A model generated the notes under the pieces. The model was given only the letters and a program-made list of their open reading frames with translations. It was not told where the DNA came from and did no database searches. Shown in pieces: positions 1-8,652 of a DNA stretch of 64,000 bases. Origin of the DNA: Herbaspirillum sp. meg3 (GTDB lineage Bacteria > Pseudomonadota > Gammaproteobacteria > Burkholderiales > Burkholderiaceae_D); contig NZ_CP022736.1 of the NCBI RefSeq assembly GCF_002257565.1, positions 248,001 through 312,000 on the forward strand. The letters are read 5' to 3'. Position numbers and translations under genes: made by a program. The number at the start of each line of letters is the position of its first letter. Within the stretch, counting starts at the first letter, position 1.

Positions 1-988
1 CATCCAGCGTCAGGCCGTTGCGTTCCAGCAGCAGGCGGATTGCCGGCGCCGGGCCGATGCCCATGATTTCCGGCGGCACGCCGACCACGGCGGCGGCGAC
101 TACGCGCGCCAGCGGTGTGCAGTTGTGATCGCGCATGTAGCTGCCGGAAGCGATGATGGTTGCCGCCGCAGCGTCGACCAGCGCCGAGCTGTTGCCACCG
201 GTCTGCACGCCGTCGGGATACAGCGTGCGCAGCTTGCCTAGCACTTCCACCGGCGATGGGCGCGGATGGGTGTCGGTTGCAGCTTCGGTGACTTTACCCT
301 GCAGCTTCAGATGGCGATCGTTATAGCCGTCGAGCTTGAAGGTCTCGTTGACCACCGGCACGATCTCATCAACGTGGAAGCCTTCTTGCTGCGCACGCAC
401 GGCACGGTCAAACGAGAGCGCCGCGTATTCGTCCACTTCGCGGCGTGTGATGCCGTATTTCTTCGCAAGATTTTCTGCGGTCTGCGGCATGGTGATGCCG
501 GGTGCCGGATCGATCAGCGCCTCCCACATATAGTCTTGGAATTCCACCGGTGCGCCAAGGCGAAAGCCGCCGCGATGCGAAAAGGCGGCAATCGGATTGC
601 GTGTCATCGATTCCGATCCGACCACCAGTGCGGTATCGGTATAGCCGCGCTCGATCTGGTCGCCGGCCTGACGGATCAGTTCGAAGCCGGTGCCGCAGAT
701 ACGTTGGACCATGATGGCTGGCACGTCGATCGGCACGCCCGCATACAGGCCGATGTGACGCGGCAGCATGTATTGGAAGCAATCGCCGGGCGCCATGTTG
801 CCGGCGATGACGGAACCGATGTCGGCTGCCGGCACGCCGGTGCGTTTGAGGATTTCGCGCGCGACCTTGATACCCATGTCGGTCGGCGACAGCTGCGAGA
901 AGGTGCTGCAATAGTCGACCATCGGCGTGCGTACGCCGCCCAGCATCCAGACGTCGTCGAAGTTGGAATAGAAGGCTTTCTTTGCCAT
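1..988 (-). CDS. Thiolase family acetyl-CoA acyltransferase (3' end cut by window edge)
   Basis: This is the N-terminal ~329 residues of a thiolase that continues beyond base 1. The nucleophile motif ICGTGFEL is present, and a GIGPAPA stretch lies near the cut end. It starts only 5 bp after the stop of the CoA ligase and shares its strand with the crotonase, so the three look like one transcription unit. Thiolases cleave a 3-oxoacyl-CoA with free CoA. Next to a feruloyl-CoA synthase-like ligase and a hydratase, this suggests removal of acetyl-CoA from the side chain of a hydroxycinnamoyl-CoA (beta-oxidative route). The substrate is inferred from context. The C-terminal catalytic His and Cys lie outside the window and cannot be checked. 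Confidence 0.85.
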   Translation of the reverse strand, partial: MAKKAFYSNFDDVWMLGGVRTPMVDYCSTFSQLSPTDMGIKVAREILKRTGVPAADIGSVIAGNMAPGDCFQYMLPRHIGLYAGVPIDVPAIMVQRICGTGFELIRQAGDQIERGYTDTALVVGSESMTRNPIAAFSHRGGFRLGAPVEFQDYMWEALIDPAPGITMPQTAENLAKKYGITRREVDEYAALSFDRAVRAQQEGFHVDEIVPVVNETFKLDGYNDRHLKLQGKVTEAATDTHPRPSPVEVLGKLRTLYPDGVQTGGNSSALVDAAAATIIASGSYMRDHNCTPLARVVAAAVVGVPPEIMGIGPAPAIRLLLERNGLTLD

Positions 989-993
989 GATGC

Positions 994-2895
994 TTATGCT
1001 CCCTTGGTTCCCTGATGGCCGGATGCGGCGGGCTTATTGCCACCAGCCGGCGGACGCGGTTTGAGGATGGCCGGATTGATGTCGGCGTACAGCGCCTCCA
1101 CCAGATCGGCACGATGCGTCAGCACCGCGCGTTGATTGATGGAACCCTTGTCGGTGACTTCGCCCTTGTCGAAGGACGGCGGGTCGATCAGCACCAGCGC
1201 ACGGGCGACGCGGGAGGCACTGCCGGTAGCGTGCTGTTGCAAGCGCTGCAGAACGTTGCTGAAGAAATCGCGCACCGGTTGCGCGGCGACGATGTCTTCA
1301 CGCGAGACGCCCGCAGGCAGTCCCGCCAGCTGACGGCAGCGTTCGAGGTTGGGCACGATCAGCATGCCGACTTCGTTGCGGTCGTGGCCGGTGATGACGG
1401 CATCCTGCAAATAGGGAGCGCCTTCATGGGCGATGACGGCGCGCAACGGACCGACGCTGACCCAGGTGCCGGTGTAGAGCTTGAAGTCTTCGGCAACGCG
1501 GCCGTCGAACATGAAGCCGAGATCATGGTTGGACGGATCGAGCCACTTGACCGCATCGCCCGAGCAGAAGAAACCTTCTTCATCGAAGGCCTCGTTGGTT
1601 TGCTCCGGTGCGCGCCAGTAACCAGGCGTGACGTTGGGGCCGCGATAGCGGATTTCCATCTTGTCGCCGTTGGGCACCAGCTTGATTTCCATGCCGGGCG
1701 TGGGGATGCCGATCTGGCCGGAGCGCACCTGTTCTTCCACCACAAACAGTGCCGACGGTGCGGTCTCGGTCATGCCCAGGCCGCAGGACATCACGATGCG
1801 TTCGCCGCAGGCGGCTTCGGCGGTGGCGTGCAGCTTGTCCCATACCGGTTGCGCCAGCGCAGCGCCGGCGTAGAACTGCATCTTCAGACGGCTGTAAAAC
1901 TTCTCGCGCAGGACGGGATCTTTTTCCAGCGCATGGGCGATACCCTCCCAGCCGATCGGGACGTTGAAGTAAATCGTCGGCGCGATTTCGCGCAGGTTTT
2001 GCAGCGTGATGGCGAGACCTTGCGGCGTCGGCTTGCCGTCGTCGATATACATGGTGCCGCCGTTGTAGAGCACGATGCCGACATTGTGGTTGCTGCCGAA
2101 GGTATGGTTCCACGGCAGCCAGTCAATCAGTACCGGCGGCTCTTCGCCGAGGAAAGGAAAAGTCTGCACGATCATCTGCAGATTGCTGCAGATCATGCGC
2201 TGGGTATTGATCACCGCCTTCGGCAACTTGGTCGAGCCGGACGTGAACAGGAACTTGGCGATGGTGTCCGGTGTGGTGGCGTCATGCGCGCGTTCGACCG
2301 CGTCGGTAATCGGCGTGGCTGCCAACTCGCTGTAGAGCGTGGTGCTGCGCGCGGATGACGGCGCTTCGGTGGCGACGAACTCGATATCGCTGGTGGCGAC
2401 CGCATTGACGGCGGCGGCGAACTTCTCGCCATGCGCAGCGAAGATCATTCCGGGCGTCAGCAAGTTGACTGCGTGGCGCAGCTTGGCGTAATCCTTGGAC
2501 AGCAGCGAATAAGCCGACGACACCGGCGCATACGGCACGCCGACATAGTGGCAGGCCAACGCAAGCATGGCGTGTTCGAGATCGTTTTCCGACAGGATCA
2601 GCAAGGGACGCTCTGCCGACAGGCCGCGATTGATCAGGCCCTGGCCGATGTGGCGCGCGGTCTGCAATGCCTGCGCATACGTGATGTGCTGCCAGACGCC
2701 ATTGGCGTCGCGTTTGGCCATGAAGCTGACGTCGGGCGTTTCCGCCGCCCAGTACTTCAGCTTGTCGCTCAGGCGCGCCGGATAGTCTTGCAATGCCTGC
2801 CGGGTCTTGACGATGCTTTGACCGTCGGCGGCATCGAAGACATCAACGCCGCTGATGCCGAATCGTACGCTGCGATAGCGTGGTGTTGTGCTCAT
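994..2895 (-). CDS. fcs: Feruloyl-CoA synthase-like acyl-CoA ligase
   Basis: A 633-residue ANL-superfamily enzyme that would adenylate an aromatic or hydroxycinnamic acid and transfer it to CoA. The P-loop-type motif FTSGSTKLPK is at about residues 217-226, followed by the IDWLPWNHTFGSNHN stretch typical of feruloyl-CoA synthases, then GLGMTETAP and the YRGPNVTPGYW region. The length fits the feruloyl-CoA synthase subgroup, which is longer than most CoA ligases. It sits between a crotonase (61 bp upstream) and a thiolase (5 bp downstream), fitting a ferulate/coumarate-CoA pathway. The exact acid is not provable from sequence. Vanillate demethylase genes 18 kb away are consistent with ferulate as an upstream substrate. 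The Shine-Dalgarno sequence is weak. Confidence 0.85.
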   Translation of the reverse strand: MSTTPRYRSVRFGISGVDVFDAADGQSIVKTRQALQDYPARLSDKLKYWAAETPDVSFMAKRDANGVWQHITYAQALQTARHIGQGLINRGLSAERPLLILSENDLEHAMLALACHYVGVPYAPVSSAYSLLSKDYAKLRHAVNLLTPGMIFAAHGEKFAAAVNAVATSDIEFVATEAPSSARSTTLYSELAATPITDAVERAHDATTPDTIAKFLFTSGSTKLPKAVINTQRMICSNLQMIVQTFPFLGEEPPVLIDWLPWNHTFGSNHNVGIVLYNGGTMYIDDGKPTPQGLAITLQNLREIAPTIYFNVPIGWEGIAHALEKDPVLREKFYSRLKMQFYAGAALAQPVWDKLHATAEAACGERIVMSCGLGMTETAPSALFVVEEQVRSGQIGIPTPGMEIKLVPNGDKMEIRYRGPNVTPGYWRAPEQTNEAFDEEGFFCSGDAVKWLDPSNHDLGFMFDGRVAEDFKLYTGTWVSVGPLRAVIAHEGAPYLQDAVITGHDRNEVGMLIVPNLERCRQLAGLPAGVSREDIVAAQPVRDFFSNVLQRLQQHATGSASRVARALVLIDPPSFDKGEVTDKGSINQRAVLTHRADLVEALYADINPAILKPRPPAGGNKPAASGHQGTKGA

Positions 2896-2956
2896 ACATG
2901 TCTCTTAATTTTTTATCGGAACTGCTTTGTATGGGGCCGCGAATTGTCGATGAAGC

Positions 2957-3742
2957 TTAGCTGTTGCGCTCCACTTTGTTCATCTTCAGATCAAGGAAAG
3001 CGGCAAGCCGGCCCTTGGTTTCCGGATCACTGCCGGCGACTGCGGCCATGAGCGACTCCGTCACCAGGCCATCCTGGATCGACTGATCGGCGATGCGCGG
3101 CAATACATGCGTCACGCCGTAATTGGTCATCGGCGCATTCTTGGCGATGCGCGCAGCCAGCTCCATCGCCTTCTCCATGCCTTGGCCTGCCGCGGTGAGA
3201 TATTGCGAGATACCGGCCTGGTGGCCTTCCTGCGACGACAGCACGCGGCCGGTCAGCATCATGTCGCTCATGCAGGCGACGCCGACCAGACGCGAGATGC
3301 GCACCGATCCGCCACCGCCGACGAACAAGCCGCGTTGTCCTTCCGGCAGACCGTAGAAGGCGCTGTCTTCGGCTACACGGATATGCGCCGCGGAGGCCAG
3401 CTCCAGTCCGCCACCAATGACCGCGCCGTGCAACACGGCGATCACCGGCACGCCGCCAAACTGCACGCGCTCGAAGGCGGCATGCCACATGCGCGAGTGG
3501 TACATGCTTTCACTGGTGTCGCGCTCGCGCAGTTCGGAGAGATCGAGACCGGCGCAGAAATGGTCGCCGTTGCCGCGTATGACCGCGACCTTGATTTCCG
3601 GTGGCAGGGATTCGAAGCAACGCTGGATGGCGCGCACCAGCGGATCGCTCAGCGCATTGCGCTTGGCGACGCGGTTGATGGCGACGACGGCAATCGCGCC
3701 GTCGTAGTGGATATCGAGAAGATCGTCAGAATGATTCGTCAT
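2957..3742 (-). CDS. Enoyl-CoA hydratase/isomerase (crotonase) family protein
   Basis: A 261-residue crotonase. The oxyanion-hole segments HFCAGLDL and HGAVIGGGLELA are present, and both usual acidic residues appear conserved (Glu in GGGLELA and Glu in GLPEGQRGL). It is the first gene of a probable minus-strand unit with the CoA ligase and thiolase. It should hydrate the side-chain double bond of an aromatic enoyl-CoA. It may be the hydratase/aldolase that makes vanillin from feruloyl-CoA, or a plain hydratase feeding the thiolase. Sequence alone does not separate these, and the adjacent thiolase favours the second. No vanillin dehydrogenase gene is seen in the window. Confidence 0.8.
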   Translation of the reverse strand: MTNHSDDLLDIHYDGAIAVVAINRVAKRNALSDPLVRAIQRCFESLPPEIKVAVIRGNGDHFCAGLDLSELRERDTSESMYHSRMWHAAFERVQFGGVPVIAVLHGAVIGGGLELASAAHIRVAEDSAFYGLPEGQRGLFVGGGGSVRISRLVGVACMSDMMLTGRVLSSQEGHQAGISQYLTAAGQGMEKAMELAARIAKNAPMTNYGVTHVLPRIADQSIQDGLVTESLMAAVAGSDPETKGRLAAFLDLKMNKVERNS

Positions 3743-4076
3743 GGCCAGCCTGTTGTTGGTGCTTGTGCGCTGAGGGTATCGCTTGCTTTTATTCAGCTTG
3801 CCTTCAGCTTGTTTGTCTCGAGATTGCTCAGCAGGGATACCGGCAATTACTTATAAGTTATAACTGTTATTTAGTATAAGTATGTAAACGGAAAATGCAA
3901 GTATTAACCGGTGCAAGCAGTGCATTGAAAACGTAAAACAGGGCGGCTACCGAACAACGCAATGCCGCTTGTGGCGCGGCTTGCAGCGATGCGTTCATGC
4001 TGCACTGCATCGAGGTTGCCGTGCACAAGATCTGTTTGCCGGCAACACACAGGCTGCTGCGCAAGTCACCCAGACG
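3743..4076. promoter_or_regulatory. Promoter region of the crotonase-ligase-thiolase unit
   Basis: A non-coding stretch of about 330 bp. At 3849-3864 two overlapping perfect palindromes occur, ACTTATAAGT and GTTATAAC, in an AT-rich island about 110 bp upstream of the crotonase start. This is a plausible operator for a MarR- or TetR-like repressor of the CoA pathway, but no such regulator is adjacent. Nothing else is recognisable between here and the terminator at 4077-4111. Confidence 0.35.
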
Positions 4077-4111
4077 AAAAAAACGCCGGTGTGCATTGCA
4101 TCACCGGCGTT
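4077..4111 (-). terminator. Rho-independent terminator of the SBP gene
   Basis: Perfect 10-bp stem (4082-4091 with 4102-4111) around a 10-nt loop. On the minus strand it is followed by a run of seven T. It lies 36 bp beyond the stop of the solute-binding protein gene. Confidence 0.85.
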
Positions 4112-4147
4112 CTGGTTTTCTTCAATTGTCGCGGCTGACCAGTCTGA

Positions 4148-5323
4148 CTATTTGCCGGTGTCTTTCACGTTGAGGAATTTATCGAACTCGATGTTGTACA
4201 CCTCGTTGCCGACTTTCTCCACCTTGCGTACATACACCGTTTGCACGATGTCGCGTGTCGCAGGATCAATCGAGATCGGACCGCGCGGGCTGTTGAGCTT
4301 GATGTTCTTCAGGATTGCCATGGCCTTGTCGCCATCGATGTTGCCGTTGAGCTTCTTCGACACTTCGTAGATGGCGGCCATGCCGTCATAGGCGGCCACT
4401 GCCATGAAGTTGGGGCGCCCGCCGTTAGGATTCGCTGCGGCATAGCTCTTCAGGAATGCCTTGTTCTCCGGCGAGTTGTGCGCCGCCGAATAGTGGAACG
4501 TCGTGATCACGCCCAGCGTTGCGTCGCCCATTGCCGGCAGCACGTGATCGTCGGTGAGGTCGCCGGTAGCGATGACCTTGATACCGGCTTCGGCCAGGCC
4601 GCGTTCACGATAGCCCTTCATGAAGGCAATGCCTTGCTCGCCGGCTGGAACGAAGATGAAGACGGCTTCCGGCTTGGCATCCTTGATGCGCTGGATGTAC
4701 GGTGCGAATTCAGGATTGCGCAGCGGTACGCGGATCGATTCGATCACCTGGCCGCCACCGCCCAGCAGGTTGGTCTTGAACGCGGTTTCGGCATCGATGC
4801 CCGGACCGTAGTCGGCAACCAGCGTCACGACTTTCTTGATGTTGTTCTTCAGCGCCCAGGTCGCCATCGGACCCGACACCTGCGGCAGCGTCATCGAAAA
4901 GCGCGCGATGTAGTTCGACTTGGTAGTGATGATGGATGTTGCCGCATTCATGATGATCATCGGCTTCTTGGCTTGCTCGGCGATTGGCGCCACGGCCAGC
5001 GCTTCCGGCGTCAGCCCGAAGCCGGCGAGGAAATCGACCTTGTCGCGCACCACCAGCTCTTGTGCCAGGCGCTTGGCGATTTCAGGCGACGGCCCGGTGG
5101 TGTCCTTGACGATGATCTGAATCTTCTTGCCGGCGACGGTATCGCCGTTCTGCGCCATATAGGCCTTGATGCCGCCTTCCATCTGTTTGCCATAGTCGGC
5201 AAAGGGGCCGGAAAAAGCTGCGATCAGACCGATCTTGATGGTATCTGCCGCCTGCACCTGCACGGCAGCAAGAAAGTTGACCCCCGCGAACATTGCCAGC
5301 AATGCCGATTTTTTAAACTTCAT
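4148..5323 (-). CDS. Branched-chain/aromatic ABC transporter substrate-binding protein
   Basis: A 391-residue periplasmic binding protein of the LivK/type I fold class. The start at 5323 is chosen because it gives a clean Sec signal peptide (MKFKKSALLAMF... to VQAADT, cleavage near residue 25) and has a GGAG 7 nt upstream; the open frame continues further upstream without support. It is a close paralogue of the SBPs at 17717-18904 and 23171-24358, sharing blocks such as KRLAQEL and DYGPGIDAE. It has its own terminator and stands apart from any permease, so it probably docks on the LivHMGF set at 11389-14786. Likely ligand: a phenolic acid related to the adjacent hydroxycinnamate genes (inferred from context). 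Confidence 0.85.
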   Translation of the reverse strand: MKFKKSALLAMFAGVNFLAAVQVQAADTIKIGLIAAFSGPFADYGKQMEGGIKAYMAQNGDTVAGKKIQIIVKDTTGPSPEIAKRLAQELVVRDKVDFLAGFGLTPEALAVAPIAEQAKKPMIIMNAATSIITTKSNYIARFSMTLPQVSGPMATWALKNNIKKVVTLVADYGPGIDAETAFKTNLLGGGGQVIESIRVPLRNPEFAPYIQRIKDAKPEAVFIFVPAGEQGIAFMKGYRERGLAEAGIKVIATGDLTDDHVLPAMGDATLGVITTFHYSAAHNSPENKAFLKSYAAANPNGGRPNFMAVAAYDGMAAIYEVSKKLNGNIDGDKAMAILKNIKLNSPRGPISIDPATRDIVQTVYVRKVEKVGNEVYNIEFDKFLNVKDTGK

Positions 5324-6094
5324 GTTTGTCTCCTTCGATACGTTGTCGTTGCGTGGCGCATCTGGTGCATGTAGTACATGTGATGCCTGATACGGACTGC
5401 GCACGCGATTTTTCAACCTTGAGCTTTGATTTTTTCATCTTCTGCAGCGCTGAATGCCTTGTCGGGAGACCGTTACAGACGTGTTCTACAAAGTCTGTCG
5501 CTTCGCGCTGCCCGACAGGAAATTTTTCTTGTCGCTGGATTTTAGCTGTTGCTTGTAGACGACGCTGTCGAAAATTTTCTGCTTTGCGCATTCTTGACAA
5601 GCTTCAGCGAGAACAATAGTATCGCAACAAGCGTTCGGTAACCAACATCTTGTTCGGTGATCGAACATTAAATAAAAATGAAATAACAGAGACGAAACGT
5701 TCAATGCCTCTTCAGGCAAGGAACCGATCAAGTAGACATTTGCGGCATTGCAGGATTTCGCCGGCGGTTGTCGGCAACGCTGAGGTCGAAACTCAGGCAG
5801 CAACTCAGGTTCACCTTAAGCAGCAACACAGTACGAACAGCAACATCTCAACGTCTTCCGCTCATCAATCGGAAGGCGGACTGAACGCAACCCTGCGAAA
5901 CCCGCGGAAGCCCGTGTTCGGCCACACTGAATCCACGTATCGACACCGGGGAGGGGGACGACACACGTCTGCAGTCTGCGGACATGCCAAGTCTTCCAGC
6001 AGCATCAAGAAGTCGGAAACAAAGTCAAGAAATCGCAAGATTGGCAATACCAACAAGACGAACTTAAAAATTTCACGTTTCAGGAGGAGGCACA
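5324..6094. promoter_or_regulatory. 771-bp divergent promoter region between SBP and porin
   Basis: There is no convincing gene here. A dyad TGTTCG-GTGAT-CGAACA lies at 5651-5667, with the same GTTCG-N5-CG(A/C)AC layout as IclR-family PcaU/PcaR operators, so porin or SBP may belong to an IclR regulon. The following ~430 bp up to the porin would form a long leader ending in a strong AGGAGG Shine-Dalgarno. An open frame of 226 codons crossing this leader is out of frame with the porin, has Arg/Ser/Thr-rich noise composition and is not accepted. Confidence 0.45.
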
Positions 6095-7201
6095 ATGAAG
6101 AAGACAATTTGCAGCGCAATCGCGCTGATGGGCGCAATGGGTGCAGTGTGTACAGGCAATGCCATGGCGCAGAGTTCGGTCACCATCTACGGTATCGTCG
6201 ATACCGGCGTGGTCTACACCACCAACGCCAACGCTGCCGGCAATTCGGTATTCAAGATGCCGTCGCTGACCGGTTCGTTCCCGTCGCGTCTCGGTTTCAA
6301 AGGTTCGGAAGATCTCGGCGGCGGGCTTGAAGCCATGTTTGTTCTGGAGGCCGGCTTTGCACCGGACACTGGTTCAATGGGACAAGGTAATCGCCTGTTC
6401 GGCCGTCAATCGCTGGTCGGTTTGAAGAGTAATACCTGGGGGCAGATCATGCTGGGCCGCCAGGTCAACATGACTTACATCTCGATGTTGAAAACTGACG
6501 TGATGGGTCCGAACATTTTTGCGATCGGCAGCATCGACGGCTATCTGCCAAATGCACGCAGCGACAATTCCATCGGCTACCTGGGCAACTTCTCCAACTT
6601 CACCGTCGGCGCGACATACAGCTTCGGCCGTGATACCTCGGCAACCGGCGGCCCTGCTGCAACAGGCTGTGCGGGCGAAGTGGCCGGCAATTCCAAGGCT
6701 TGCCGCCAGGTCACGGCGCTGCTCGGCTATGACAACAAATCGTTCGGCGTGACTTCGTCCTACGACATTCTGTACGGCAATACCGGCGCAGCCGGCGGCC
6801 TGACCAGCAGCGACAACACTGACCAGCGCGTGACCCTGAACGGCTTCGTCATGATCGGCGACACCAAGATCGGCGCCGGCGTGGTTGATCGCCGCACGCG
6901 TGCTGCGGGCGCGGTCAATACCAATTCCGACCTGTATTACCTGGGTGCGAGCGTACCGCTGTCGACAGCGCTGGTACTGGACGCACAGGTCGCGAAGCTG
7001 AACGTCAAGAGCAGCCCCAACGACGTGACCCTGATGGTTGGCCGCCTGACCTATAACCTGTCCAAGCGCACTGCGCTGTACACATCGCTGGGTTATCAGA
7101 AAAACGGCGGCACTTCCGCTGTCGCGATCGATGCAGGCGGCACAGTCGGTGCAGGCAAGAATCAGCTGGGCGTGATGTCGGGTATCCGTCACACTTTCTG
7201 A
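6095..7201 (+). CDS. Gram-negative trimeric porin (Burkholderiales type)
   Basis: A 368-residue outer-membrane beta-barrel. A signal peptide (cleavage after AMA-Q, about residue 25) precedes the family hallmark SSVTIYGIVDTG; SRLGFKGSEDLGGGL and a C-terminal RHTF ending in Phe follow, as expected for BAM-dependent insertion. It has a very strong AGGAGG Shine-Dalgarno. The protein is a close paralogue of the porin at 32421-33515, sharing long blocks through the whole length, and is more distant from the one at 55717-56931. Its position between a phenolic-acid SBP and the pca genes suggests a channel for aromatic acids (inference). A terminator follows at 7300-7334. Confidence 0.92.
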   Translation: MKKTICSAIALMGAMGAVCTGNAMAQSSVTIYGIVDTGVVYTTNANAAGNSVFKMPSLTGSFPSRLGFKGSEDLGGGLEAMFVLEAGFAPDTGSMGQGNRLFGRQSLVGLKSNTWGQIMLGRQVNMTYISMLKTDVMGPNIFAIGSIDGYLPNARSDNSIGYLGNFSNFTVGATYSFGRDTSATGGPAATGCAGEVAGNSKACRQVTALLGYDNKSFGVTSSYDILYGNTGAAGGLTSSDNTDQRVTLNGFVMIGDTKIGAGVVDRRTRAAGAVNTNSDLYYLGASVPLSTALVLDAQVAKLNVKSSPNDVTLMVGRLTYNLSKRTALYTSLGYQKNGGTSAVAIDAGGTVGAGKNQLGVMSGIRHTF

Positions 7202-7299
7202 TGCTTATCTGAAAACGTCCAAAGGAAATCTTGAGGAGGATGGCGCGCCACTGAGCAGGGCGCGCCGTAGCATCGACAGCGGCTCACGCTACTGTCTTC

Positions 7300-7334
7300 A
7301 ATCCGGCGCACTGCAAGGTCCGCCGGATTTTTTG
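7300..7334 (+). terminator. Rho-independent terminator after porin
   Basis: A 9-bp perfect stem (7300-7308 with 7321-7329) and a run of T to 7333. It lies 100 bp after the porin stop and just before the 3' end of the convergent IclR gene. Confidence 0.8.
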
Positions 7335-7341
7335 TGTCTGC

Positions 7342-8226
7342 TTATGGCAGCAACACGGACAACTCTTGCGAGCCGCGCAGCAGCACAGGAAGAAACTCTT
7401 CTTCCATCTGGCGGCGGCTGACGCGGGCCGCTTGCGCACCGACGTTCAATGCGGCCAGCACAGAGCCGGACGCGCCACGCACCGGTACGGCGATAGAGCG
7501 CAAGCCGACTTCCAGTTCTTCATCGATCACGGCATAGCCGGATTCGCGCACCTCGGCGAGGATCTCGCGCAGACGTTTTTGCGACACCACGGTCTTGTCG
7601 GTGAAGGCGCGCAACTTCACTTTGTCGAAGTAAGCCTTCAATGCATCTTCAGACATGTGCGCCAGCATCACGCGGCCGAGCGAGGTGCAATAGGCGGGCA
7701 GGCGGCTGCCGGTATTGAGCGCGACCGACATCACGCGCGCGGTGGCCGAGCGGGAGACATACAGCACTTCATTGTCATCCAGTACCGCCAGCGAGCAGGA
7801 CTCGTTGAGCGTGCGCGTGATGTTGTTCAGGCAAGGCTGGGCCGACACGGTCAGCGGCGTTGACGACAGGTAGGAATAACCCAGCGTCAGAATTTTCGGA
7901 CGCAGCGAAAAATTGTTTACCTCGGAATCGGCATAACCCAGTTGTTTCAGCGTATGCAGACAACGGCGCACCGCTGCACGTGGGATACCGGTTTTCTGGC
8001 TGATTTGCGCAATCGTCAGCGTACGCCGCGTATCGCTGAAAGCACGCACCACCGCCAGGCCACGCGCCAGCGAAGTCATGAAGCTGGGATCGGTGAGGGC
8101 ATCGATTTCTTCAGCGATGGTGAGCTCCTTTTCTTCGGCCTGTTCTGCGGCGCCGGCGTCCATCTTGCCGGATTTTGCCGCAGGCTTGCGGGTCTTTGCT
8201 GGAGCAGGTGTCTTGGTCATAGGCAT
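7342..8226 (-). CDS. pcaR: IclR-family regulator of the pca genes (PcaR/PcaU/PobR subgroup)
   Basis: A 294-residue IclR protein. An Ala/Lys-rich N-terminal tail of ~45 residues is followed by a winged helix (about 47-115, with TIAQISQKTGIPRAAVRRCL as recognition region) and the IclR effector domain (about 120-290, including GSRLPAYCTSLGRVMLA and DEELEVGLRSIAVPVR). The SLARGLAVVRAF start and the effector motifs are characteristic of the beta-ketoadipate IclR subgroup. It is divergent from pcaIJF, with a near-perfect dyad at 8393-8426 between them. It probably responds to 3-oxoadipate or protocatechuate (family knowledge). The start is uncertain, since Met1 and Met3 are both possible and neither has a strong Shine-Dalgarno. 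Confidence 0.85.
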   Translation of the reverse strand: MPMTKTPAPAKTRKPAAKSGKMDAGAAEQAEEKELTIAEEIDALTDPSFMTSLARGLAVVRAFSDTRRTLTIAQISQKTGIPRAAVRRCLHTLKQLGYADSEVNNFSLRPKILTLGYSYLSSTPLTVSAQPCLNNITRTLNESCSLAVLDDNEVLYVSRSATARVMSVALNTGSRLPAYCTSLGRVMLAHMSEDALKAYFDKVKLRAFTDKTVVSQKRLREILAEVRESGYAVIDEELEVGLRSIAVPVRGASGSVLAALNVGAQAARVSRRQMEEEFLPVLLRGSQELSVLLP

Positions 8227-8392
8227 TCAAAAAATGACGAAAAGTAACGATGGCAACGATCGCAACGATGAGCAGCAGCGCGGACAAAGCGACGGCGTCC
8301 GGTTGTCCGCGATTCTAATATGTTGTGCGGACATCGCACAGACCTGCCTGTTAGTTCTTGACGCAGGAAGGCGGGTATCGCTACACTAATGT

Positions 8393-8426
8393 GTGCGAAA
8401 AACAAACATTAGTTCGTTTATCGCAC
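8393..8426. promoter_or_regulatory. Candidate IclR (PcaR/PcaU-type) operator upstream of pcaIJF
   Basis: The right half (8412-8426), GTTCGTTTATCGCAC, differs at two positions from the Acinetobacter/Pseudomonas-type core GTTCGATAATCGCAC as I recall it. The left half (8393-8407) is its inverted copy, matching at 13 of 15 positions, with a 4-bp spacer. It lies in the 426-bp gap between the IclR gene and pcaI. The rest of the gap (8227-8392, 8427-8652) shows nothing else clear. Confidence 0.65.
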
Positions 8427-8652
8427 AACTAGATTGTACCGAAAAGAATTCAGGCGCGCACGCATTTTGACTCTCCCGCAGAGCGAAAACAGCGGTTGGA
8501 AAAGCGCAGGAGCATAGAAAAATAAAGGCGGAGACAAGCCATTCCGGGAAGTACGGCAGTAGCGAAATACAGTCGCCACCTATGCCGGATTATCGCGGAA
8601 CCATTTTCATGCATTTGCTGTTCAACGAACGGATTCACGAAAGAGACGCAAC

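Noticed and set aside
1015..2358. 447-codon plus-strand frame opposite the feruloyl-CoA synthase gene
   Set aside because: It is an antisense shadow typical of GC-rich coding DNA: His/Arg/Asp-rich, no motif, no start signal.
5650..6330. Open frame of 226 codons across the leader and 5' end of the first porin
   Set aside because: It runs out of frame into the well-supported porin, is rich in Ser/Thr/Arg/Asn without family resemblance, and has no Shine-Dalgarno.
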